From positions 1 through 64,000 of the forward strand of contig NZ_JAAGPR010000038.1 of assembly GCF_017104965.1 (NCBI RefSeq): DNA of 64,000 nucleotides, written 5' to 3'. A program made the position numbers and the translations under genes. The notes beneath the pieces are model-generated. The model was not told where the DNA came from. It searched no databases and saw only the letters and a program-made list of their open reading frames with translations. Origin of the DNA: Paraburkholderia sp. Ac-20340 (GTDB taxonomy: Bacteria; Pseudomonadota; Gammaproteobacteria; Burkholderiales; Burkholderiaceae). How positions within the stretch are numbered: the first letter of the stretch is position 1; each line of letters opens with the position of its first letter. Shown in pieces: positions 43,601 through 50,289 of the stretch.

Positions 43601-44119
43601 CCTGGACAACCACTCAGCATCGTCTTTCGCCTTCCCTACGAATGCCTGGAACAACCTCACGGAAACCCACTCATGGCGATAGTGATTGGACTCGGCCTTT
43701 CGGGGGTTACGTAATCGGTCCTGAAACGCTTGTGTCGCCTTGCCCAGATCGTGCATCAATGCCGCGAGGGCACACAACGCAGTCATAGTCGCCAGGTTGT
43801 GCCAATTGTTTTCGTCGTTGGCGCGCAGAATATCGTTTGTTGTCGTGTTTGTAGGCGTTGCCCCTTCTTCGTTAAACTGCCGCGTATCGCCGACCACCCA
43901 GAGCAATTCACTGTGATCGATCCCGCGTATCCAGTGGCACGCAACGGCCGTGTTCTTTCGCGCCGTCTCACGTAAGAGCTTGTGGACCGTATCGAGTCCC
44001 GCCCGCGTGATGGCCGTCTGCCAACTGCGATCGCCGCGGCGCTCGGCGAACTGGTCGAGGATGCGCCGCGTTTCGGTGAGCGCACGCTTCGTGCATTGCG
44101 ATACGAAAATGACATTCAT
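40601..44119 (-). CDS. cas3: Cas2-3 fusion: nuclease-helicase of type I-F
   Basis: 1172 aa, nearly 100 longer than the Pseudomonas protein. Residues 1-90 form the Cas2-like domain. The HD nuclease motif MHDLGKATQAF is at residues 122-132. Helicase motif I, ASTGCGKT, lies near residue 470 and the DExx-type motif II, LVLDEPDDFDMDD, near 628. The end GWFYHSDLGFKKR is ordinary. It is recruited by the Csy complex to degrade target DNA and, through its Cas2 part, joins Cas1 for spacer acquisition. Its ATG overlaps the cas1 stop by 4 bp. Confidence 0.95.
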   Translation of the reverse strand: MNVIFVSQCTKRALTETRRILDQFAERRGDRSWQTAITRAGLDTVHKLLRETARKNTAVACHWIRGIDHSELLWVVGDTRQFNEEGATPTNTTTNDILRANDENNWHNLATMTALCALAALMHDLGKATQAFQDRLRNPRKAESNHYRHEWVSVRLFQAFVGKAKDDAEWLSRLASSADEASDVAAFEACWLDYQSGRLCRDGVDEPRASNDFPFASMPPLASAVAWLVLTHHRLPCAPVSQRRSADDGESTHRRWNYFGAFPGTINRDDLIEPIRRIGADWNAPREEVSESVVSTYWTFPFGLPVSTPAWRKQAARFARQLLSGLGAQEHVNVMDDAFIMHISRLCLMLADHHYSSIEDEARRKAFRNMSYPLYANSRRPLNDAEFKPKGAGPAFNQTLDEHLLGVQAHASQLVRSLPTLARGLNGLRNHRGLRKRNANPRFQWQDKAMDLASVLRERTAQQGAFIVNMASTGCGKTLANARIMNALADPQRGLRCAFAIGLRTLTLQTGRSFQRDLNLNSDTLAIMVGGGASRALFEYGETKAELDAEASGSASTQGLLDDEGYVDDRHPLLERLSNDSRVRALIGAPLLVCTIDHLMPATESLRGGHQIAPMLRLLGGDLVLDEPDDFDMDDLPALTRLVHWAGVLGSRVLLSSATLPPAMVRGLFLAYLEGRRHFQCNRGARPDEALRVPCLWVDEFAQTHAECADDTAFKQAHDAFVAKRCTQLARAEVRRRGEIVVLEGWERMSKTERRTAFAALALQTAWRLHRDAQNHTIDPHSGKCVSFGLVRMANIDPLYDVARAMYQLGTPVKNARIHLCVYHSQFPLLSRSHIEYQLDTAFDRRGRGGVDPALSRPTIRALLDAYDEPHHIFIVLASPVCEVGRDWDADWAITEPSSMRSLIQLAGRVRRHREGAIARTNIVVFDTNLRYFERENQADPVFCMPGFELRMKIDPTKTNEPHPHDSSFFFHLKSHHISRLLHADVDTGDWAIDAQPRIRQPEELNPRRSLIELEHGRMRDTMLPREIGGRYYTLVKRDATQHWHSNERLWLTGLLPQAQPFRRDPTNRVEGVLLPDEDEESLRLHRIETGRFPRETRYTDRSDQFLEVRDEELIGAGIAPWCRIDLIALLREWADVHDESVWESATKLTKVSLPESEYGWFYHSDLGFKKR

Positions 44120-45033
44120 GACGACGCCTTCTGAGTAGCGATTCGCGATGCTGTACCGATTGCAATCGCCTTTAGCGTATCGATCATGAAATCGAGCGAT
44201 TCGTCGCGAGTGAATGCCTCAATGCAGCGGCGACGGAATTGCTGTTCGTCCTCGCCTCGCATGGCAGACAGAAATGCATGAGGCAGAATAACCGAATCCT
44301 TTACCAGATCGGCTGCATCGAATACCAACCCACCGCGGCGTGTCTTCCCGTGTAGTACGGCTAAGCCGTGTGGCAGGCCCAGTACCCACGTCGCGGTGGC
44401 GCCAAGTCCGTAGGCCAGATAGTTGCCGTGATCGAGAAATCGATTGGCCAGATCTGTGCCGCTGCCGCGTTTTGCCCGCGTGAAATCACCGTAATTCACA
44501 GCATCGACTGCCAGTTTGAATAGGGTTTTAGTCAGGCGCGCTTCGTCGGTGAGCAGGGTGCCGATATCGGATGCGCTGGCAATCTTTGGTGTGAACTGTT
44601 GAATGAGTTTGTCGAGACGTTCGACGTTGATTGCGAATCCCGCTTCGTGAAGCGTGCGTGCTCGCCATGACTGTTGAATGCGTTGCAGTCGATGTGTCTG
44701 CAATTGTTTTGCAGCTTGCAATCGTAGTAGATCGTCGAACCAGAAGCGCACCCATGCCTGCAGATATTCGGTTGGCCGATATTCGCTTTGCGGCGACATC
44801 CAGACGAAATCGATATCGATATCGGTGGCGGTGAAAAGTGGTGTGCCGGTCCCGAGCAGGATGCTGGTGGTATTGGCGATAGGGATGTTCCAGTAGAGAG
44901 ACTTTTTCCCGGCGTCGGTCACATATTCGACGCGGCCGCCGTTGACGAGTACACGACAATGTTCGAGGTAGTAGAGGTTGGCGCGTTTTGAATGGAGGAT
45001 CGTTTTGAGGTCCGATGCGGCGATGGGTTTCAT
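44116..45033 (-). CDS. cas1: Cas1 integrase, type I-F
   Basis: 305 aa from MKPIAASDLKTILHSKRANLYYLEHCRVLVNGGRVEYVT at 45033; family members begin at this point. A longer frame from 45138 adds a proline-rich stretch with no similarity and is not chosen. Conserved parts include LYWNIPIANTTSILLGTGTPLFT near residue 45 and the metal-site region LANRFLDHGNYLAYGLGATATWVLGLPHGLAVLHGKTRRGGLVFDAADLVKDS, seen here in sections from about 190 to 250. It makes up the integrase with Cas2-3. It starts the cas1-cas2-3 transcript, divergent from array 2. Confidence 0.94.
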   Translation of the reverse strand: MKPIAASDLKTILHSKRANLYYLEHCRVLVNGGRVEYVTDAGKKSLYWNIPIANTTSILLGTGTPLFTATDIDIDFVWMSPQSEYRPTEYLQAWVRFWFDDLLRLQAAKQLQTHRLQRIQQSWRARTLHEAGFAINVERLDKLIQQFTPKIASASDIGTLLTDEARLTKTLFKLAVDAVNYGDFTRAKRGSGTDLANRFLDHGNYLAYGLGATATWVLGLPHGLAVLHGKTRRGGLVFDAADLVKDSVILPHAFLSAMRGEDEQQFRRRCIEAFTRDESLDFMIDTLKAIAIGTASRIATQKASS

Positions 45034-45352
45034 GGGCGTCGGGATTGAGGGCGGGTGTTGGTGGGGGTTGGTGGGAGTTGCGGCGTGAAACGGGTCGCGC
45101 TCGATGGGTGGCGAGGCAATGGGCATCGATGAAAGCACGGATCGAGCGTGGGGGACTTGGGGACGCGCAAGATGTTTGCGATATCGCGGGCGCGATATTT
45201 GTTTGCGACGCGGATTCTTGAATTTTTGTATTATTTTTCGGAATTTTGGGAGTGGGGGTTGTGAGGGGATTGGTCGGTTGGTGGTGTGGCGCGTGATCAG
45301 TGTGGCGTTATCTCGGTAACCCTTTTTTCTGCGGGCGGGAACGGCCCATTTG

Positions 45353-45365
45353 AATCAAGGGCTTA
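45353..45365 (+). promoter_or_regulatory. IHF-binding consensus in leader 2
   Basis: AATCAA-GGGC-TTA is an exact WATCAANNNNTTR match, again 83 bp before the first repeat. Confidence 0.7.
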
Positions 45366-45408
45366 GGTACAGAGGGAATATTTGGGTGGCGGCAATTGGG
45401 AAGCCACT

Positions 45409-45436
45409 TTGGCTTTGTAAAACAAAGCGTTATGAT
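45409..45436 (+). promoter_or_regulatory. Promoter candidate for array 2 pre-crRNA
   Basis: TTGGCT, a 16-bp spacer and TATGAT, ending 12 bp before repeat 1. Confidence 0.45.
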
Positions 45437-45448
45437 TCGAAGCCACTT

Positions 45449-47637
45449 GTTCGCTGCCGCGTAGGTAGCTTAGAAAGCCGCCTTTCCACGGCTCGAGGCC
45501 GCGATGAGGTTCGCTGCCGCGTAGGTAGCTTAGAAAGGTGACGCCTGCTGATTTTGTTGCCGCTGCGCGTTCGCTGCCGCGTAGGTAGCTTAGAAACAAA
45601 CATCCATATCCTCATCTGCGCAGACGATGTTCGCTGCCGCGTAGGTAGCTTAGAAAATGTACGCACAGCGCCGGAATCGACAACCCCCGTTCGCTGCCGC
45701 GTAGGTAGCTTAGAAAAATCAAACGATCGCGCCTTCGCTGTGTCTTCGCGTTCGCTGCCGCGTAGGTAGCTTAGAAAGAATTCATGCAGGGACTCCAAGC
45801 TCGATACGAGTTCGCTGCCGCGTAGGTAGCTTAGAAAAGATCTCGCGCGTAGCGTCGCGGATAGATTGGGTTCGCTGCCGCGTAGGTAGCTTAGAAATCC
45901 GGCCACGTCTTGAAATTCTCCGCGATTACGTTCGCTGCCTCGTAGGTAGCTTAGAAACCTGAGCATTAACGAGCATTCTTACCTCATAAGTTCGCTGCCG
46001 CGTAGGTAGCTTAGAAATCACCCGCGCCCGCTGCTGCGCCGTCGGCGTTCGCTGCCGCGTAGGTAGCTTAGAAAATGCGTTGCAGCCGCCCGCGCGCTTA
46101 CCTGATGTTCGCTGCCGCGTAGGTAGCTTAGAAAAGATCGACGCATAGCTAACAATAAATAGAACAGTTCGCTGCCGCGTAGGTAGCTTAGAAATGAAAG
46201 AGAAACGTGCTCAGCGGGCGAGGCACGTTCGCTGCCGCGTAGGTAGCTTAGAAAGCGATCGCGCGGGCCAGAATCGCGGCCTTTCGGTTCGCTGCCGCGT
46301 AGGTAGCTTAGAAACAGCGCAGTAACGTTGCGTGAAACGCGCCGTGGTTCGCTGCCGCGTAGGTAGCTTAGAAATTCCAGACGCAGCTCGCTCAGTCCTC
46401 AGCGCAGTTCGCTGCCGCGTAGGTAGCTTAGAAATGGGCGGCGTGGCCACGTGCGGCTCGGGCTGGGTTCGCTGCCGCGTAGGTAGCTTAGAAACGGGGC
46501 TAACGCAATCCCTCGCGTGGTGACAACGTTCGCTGCCGCGTAGGTAGCTTAGAAAATCGATACGGTATCGAACGGCGTCCGTTCCGTGTTCGCTGCCGCG
46601 TAGGTAGCTTAGAAAGTTAGCGCACGTGAATCCCGCTTCGACAAGCGGTTCGCTGCCGCGTAGGTAGCTTAGAAACGAACGGCGGAATGCCGCCCGCTGC
46701 GGGCAGCGTTCGCTGCCGCGTAGGTAGCTTAGAAAACGCCCAGCACTGCGCTCGATCCGGTATCACTGTTCGCTGCCGCGTAGGTAGCTTAGAAAATGGA
46801 TACGGTGTCGAACGGCGTCCGTTCCGGGTTCGCTGCCGCGTAGGTAGCTTAGAAACGCCGCCGCAGAGCCGTTGCGACGCGAGGCGCGTTCGCTGCCGCG
46901 TAGGTAGCTTAGAAAGTGCCAGCTTCGTAATTGCGGACGCCACAGACGTTCGCTGCCGCGTAGGTAGCTTAGAAATTCGAAGCATTCCAAGTGGAGAATC
47001 AAAGTGACGTTCGCTGCCGCGTAGGTAGCTTAGAAACAGAGCTGGCCGTAATCGTCGGCGGCGCGGTAGTTCGCTGCCGCGTAGGTAGCTTAGAAATTCG
47101 GAACCGGCGCCGTCGTTCGGGTAGCCGTGTTCGCTGCCGCGTAGGTAGCTTAGAAAGTTGACAGGTTCTTCCACGCGGGCGGCGCCCAGTTCGCTGCCGC
47201 GTAGGTAGCTTAGAAAACTCCCGTCTGAAAATATGGGTCACGTCCACAGTTCGCTGCCGCGTAGGTAGCTTAGAAAGTCGAGCGCCGACCAGATGCCCAT
47301 ATCGCCTTGTTCGCTGCCGCGTAGGTAGCTTAGAAAAATCCAGATGCGCACGGTCCAGATCGAAACCGGGTTCGCTGCCGCGTAGGTAGCTTAGAAAGGC
47401 GCTTGCGCTGCATCGGAAGGAGCGAGGGCGTTCGCTGCCGGGTAGGTAGCTTAGAAATCGCTGCTCGTGCGCGAGGCACTTCTCGATCCGTTCGCTGCCG
47501 CGTAGGCAGCTTAGGAAATACCGACCAGCGTATCGATCTTGCGTGCCGCGTTCGCTGCCGCGTAGGCAGCCTAGAAACGATGGCCTGTTCGAAGAGTCGG
47601 GCGACGCATGTCCGCTGCCGCGTAGGTAGCTTAGAAA
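45449..47637 (+). CRISPR. Type I-F CRISPR array 2: 37 recognisable repeats, 36 spacers
   Basis: Repeats of 28 bp begin at 45449 and recur about every 60 bp to 47610. Spacers are 32 or 33 bp, except one of 29 bp at 46018-46046. The standard repeat begins GTTCGCTGCCGCGTAGG and ends TAGCTTAGAAA, so the stem has a G-T wobble. Variants are at 45930 (GCCTCG), 47430 (GCCGGG), 47490 and 47550 (GGCAG stem; changed 3' ends) and 47610 (GTCCGC). The variants cluster at the far end, so the leader is on the left and transcription runs right. Confidence 0.97.
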
Positions 47638-47669
47638 ATATCGGGCCTATCGGCATCGTGGATGATGCA

Positions 47670-47817
47670 CTTCACCGCCGCATAGATAACTCAGCAATCG
47701 CCAGCAACAGAACATTGCGCGATAACCGTGCTCACTTCCGCCTACGCGGCCCAGCAACGCATAACCCGCTCCTGAAAAATCGAAACACTAATCCCTGCCG
47801 CACAGGCAGCGCCCCTC
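47670..47817 (+). repeat. Three decayed terminal repeats of array 2
   Basis: Units at 47670, 47730 and 47790 keep the exact 60-bp period but match the repeat only in part: CACTTCACCGCCGCATAGATAACTCAGCAA is the first, described by its CCGCCGCATAG core; the second has CTTCCGCCTACGCGGCCCAGCAA around a CCGCCTACGCGG core; the third keeps CTGCCGCACAGGCAGC intact. The last one overlaps the stop codon of the EamA gene. Confidence 0.7.
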
Positions 47818-48760
47818 ACACCGCCCCACCGCCAACCCTCGCCCTACGCACAAAAATCTGCCGCACCACCGCCTGCCCGTTGACGATCAACAACCCCGCC
47901 AGCACCAGCGCCGACCCCGCCAGAAACGCCGCATCGACATGCTCATGCAGCAACACCACACCCAGCGTCACCCCAAACATCGGCGTCATGAACGACAGCA
48001 CGCCCAGACGCGCGGCAAAGTATTTGCGCAGCAGCCAGAACCACGCCAGATAGCTCACGAACGTCACCACCACCGTCTGAAACGCCAGACTCGCCAGCGC
48101 AAAACTGGTCGGATGAAAACCCGTCTGCCCGGTGATAAACGCAAACGGCACCAACAGCACAAACGCGCACGCCAGCTGACAAAACAGCGTCTGCGTCGCC
48201 GGCGCGTCGCTCAGCCGGCTGGTGCGCACGACCACCGTCGTCATGCCCCATGCCACACCGCCGCACAAACCCATGAAATCGCCGAGCATCCAGTCCGGGC
48301 CCGGCACCGTGCCGCCGCCCATCAGCGCCGGCCCAAGGAACGCTATCGCGATGCCGCTGAACGCCAGCGCAATCCCGCCCCATTGCACACGCGCCAGACG
48401 CTCGTCGGGCAGTTTCACGTGCAGGCCAATCGCCGCGAACATCGGCGCCGTATACAACAGCACGGCGATATGCGAAGCATGGGTCCGTCGCAGCCCTTCG
48501 GCGACAAAGAGAAACTCCAGCGCGAACAACACGCCCACCACCAGACCGGAACGCAGCCCGATGCCCGGCAGCCAGCGCTCGCGCAACACGAAACGATTGA
48601 GCAGCCATACCAGCGCCGCCGCGCCGCCCGAGCGCAACGCCACCTGCAGCATCGGCGTGATGTCGCCGGCCACCGCCTTGATCGCCACTTGCTGCGTGGC
48701 CCAGATGAGACACAAGGTCACCATGATCGCGACGGCCGCGCCGTCTACCTGCTTTCTCAT
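47816..48760 (-). CDS. EamA/DMT-family transporter
   Basis: 314 aa with about ten membrane helices in two EamA halves. It begins MRKQVDGAAVAIMVTLCLIWATQQVAIKAVAG, the usual first helix with the WATQQVA stretch, and the second half starts near PGPDWMLGDFMGLCGGVAWG at residue 155. It probably exports a metabolite or amino acid. The C-terminal tail (VRRARVGGGAV) is short and basic. Its final codons run into the last relic repeat of the CRISPR array. Confidence 0.85.
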   Translation of the reverse strand: MRKQVDGAAVAIMVTLCLIWATQQVAIKAVAGDITPMLQVALRSGGAAALVWLLNRFVLRERWLPGIGLRSGLVVGVLFALEFLFVAEGLRRTHASHIAVLLYTAPMFAAIGLHVKLPDERLARVQWGGIALAFSGIAIAFLGPALMGGGTVPGPDWMLGDFMGLCGGVAWGMTTVVVRTSRLSDAPATQTLFCQLACAFVLLVPFAFITGQTGFHPTSFALASLAFQTVVVTFVSYLAWFWLLRKYFAARLGVLSFMTPMFGVTLGVVLLHEHVDAAFLAGSALVLAGLLIVNGQAVVRQIFVRRARVGGGAV

Positions 48761-48919
48761 ACCTGTCTCGCCGACATTATTTTCTGATCGGCGTAGTATG
48801 GGTTCGGCGGAATCAAGTCATATAGCTCAAAACTGACAACCGATAGCGACGGACTGCCAGGATCAGTCGATGCGCGTATTCTGCTTTTTGTCCCGACTCG
48901 TCCGCGCGCGAGGACCATC

Positions 48920-49750
48920 GTGATCCAGCTTCCCTATTTCGCAGCCGTGCTGGGCTTTTTCGGCCTGGCGATCCTGATCGGCGGTCCGATTCTTCTGCTC
49001 GGCTGGCTGCAAGGCCGCTTGATCTATCCGCACGAGCGCTTGCGCCGCAGCATCGCCAGAACGAACAAGGGCAGCCGCATCGGCACGATCCGCGTACGCA
49101 CCGCAGACGGCGTCGAACTGACCTGCGACTACGCGCCGCCAGCCAATCCTGCACTCGCGACGATCGTGCTTTTCCACGGTAACGGCGACGATCTGGATCA
49201 GCGCGCGCACATCGGCCACGCGCTGATCGACGCGGGCTATGGCGTGCTGCTGGCGGCCTATCGCGGCTACGGCGCGCCGGGCCGGCCGAGCGAAGCGGGC
49301 CTTTACGCCGATGGCCGCGCCGCGCTGGCTTTCGCGGCCCGTCATGCGCGCGAAGTTGTCGTGCATGGGTTTTCGCTGGGCTCGGGCGTCGCCGTGCAAC
49401 TGGCGAGCGAAACGCCGCTTGCCGCGCTGGTGCTCGAAGCGCCCTTTACCAGCATCGCCGATGTCGCGGCCGCGCGCATCCGCTGGCTGCCCACGCGCGC
49501 GTTCGTGCGCGATCGCTATGACAATCTCGCGAAGATCGGCGCAGTGCAGGCGCCCACGCTCATCTACGGCGGCGACGCCGATCGTGTGATTCCGCCCGCG
49601 CAGTTCACGCGGCTTTACGAAGCCGTGAACGCGCCCAAACGTCTCGAAGTCGTTGCGGGCGCAACGCATGCCGATGCCTGGGAACGCGGCGGCAACGCAC
49701 ACGTGCTGCATTTTCTCGCCGATGTCCTCGGCCAGAAGACGGCTAAATGA
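48920..49750 (+). CDS. Membrane-anchored alpha/beta hydrolase
   Basis: 276 aa. One N-terminal helix (residues 5-30) anchors it. The oxyanion region VLFHGNGDD lies near residue 82, the nucleophile serine in VVHGFSLGSGVAVQL near residue 151, an aspartate in LIYGGDADRVIP near 217 and the histidine in GATHADAWERGG near 247. The GTG start at 48920 has GAGG upstream. Similar to the BEM46/YfhR-type serine hydrolases of unknown substrate. It is divergent to the EamA gene. Confidence 0.82.
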   Translation: MIQLPYFAAVLGFFGLAILIGGPILLLGWLQGRLIYPHERLRRSIARTNKGSRIGTIRVRTADGVELTCDYAPPANPALATIVLFHGNGDDLDQRAHIGHALIDAGYGVLLAAYRGYGAPGRPSEAGLYADGRAALAFAARHAREVVVHGFSLGSGVAVQLASETPLAALVLEAPFTSIADVAAARIRWLPTRAFVRDRYDNLAKIGAVQAPTLIYGGDADRVIPPAQFTRLYEAVNAPKRLEVVAGATHADAWERGGNAHVLHFLADVLGQKTAK

Positions 49751-49875
49751 ACGCCTCTTGCGCGCGTTCTTCGTTAAACTGCGGCTTTCTCCTTACCCGA
49801 TCTCTTCGCGACCTCGCGACTGAATCCGGCATGCCGTGATGCAGTCGGGCGCAAATTCGCCGGATCAATCACATA

Positions 49876-50202
49876 ATGAAGAAAGCCACGCTCACGCTCG
49901 CTATTGCAGTTTTTGCCACCGCCGCACAGGCCCAGTCGTGTCCGCACGGCGCGCCGGTCCGGGTTATCGGCGACGTCCCGGGCGCCATCAGCTACGACGT
50001 ATTCAGTCACCTCTACCCGCTCAACGCCGATGTGCTCGCGCGCATGAGCGCCGCGCAACAGATCACGATGATCCCCGACGGCACGATCGCCTGCACGATC
50101 ACCGACGACGGCGTGCCCAACCCCGGCGCGGTCCTGATCGCCGGTCCGCATGGCAACATGAACTACTGGCTTTCCAGCGCTTCGGTGAAACCGCTGAAAT
50201 AA
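49876..50202 (+). CDS. Small periplasmic hypothetical protein
   Basis: 108 aa. Signal peptide MKKATLTLAIAVFATAAQA is followed by QSCPHGAPVRVIGDVPGAISYDVFSHLYPL. Two cysteines, at about 22 and 75, may form a disulfide. I recognise no family. It sits alone between the hydrolase and the TonB receptor. Confidence 0.7.
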   Translation: MKKATLTLAIAVFATAAQAQSCPHGAPVRVIGDVPGAISYDVFSHLYPLNADVLARMSAAQQITMIPDGTIACTITDDGVPNPGAVLIAGPHGNMNYWLSSASVKPLK

Positions 50203-50206
50203 AAAA

Positions 50207-50237
50207 GCCACACAGCGTCATCAAAACGCTGTGTGGC
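50207..50237 (-). terminator. Intrinsic terminator of the TonB receptor gene
   Basis: GCCACACAGCGT pairs with ACGCTGTGTGGC around a 7-nt loop; on minus TTTTTTATT follows. It may also stop the small plus-strand gene. Confidence 0.85.
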
Positions 50238-50289
50238 TCTCATGGTCATGGCGATCGACTGGCAAATCAGTCGATCCCATCCGCCCAGA

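Larger units (their letters stand above)
45034..45448 (+). promoter_or_regulatory. Leader of CRISPR array 2 and divergent cas1 promoter region
   Basis: 415 bases without a gene. From 45319 on it is homologous to leader 1: CCTTTTTTCTG, GAATCAAGGGCTTAGG and GGAATATTTGGGTGG in order. A C-rich, proline-coding stretch lies immediately before cas1. Nothing else is recognised between 45140 and 45310, which is T- and G-rich on plus. Confidence 0.75.

Noticed and set aside
45034..45138. N-terminal extension of Cas1
   Set aside because: The added residues are proline-rich and not shared by Cas1 proteins, which begin at the SDLKTILHSKRANLYYLEH region.
45363..47656. Open frames through array 2 (repeated KLPTRQRT, FLSYLRGSE and VRCRVGSLE)
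   Set aside because: Same cause as in array 1: repeat translation in several frames on both strands.
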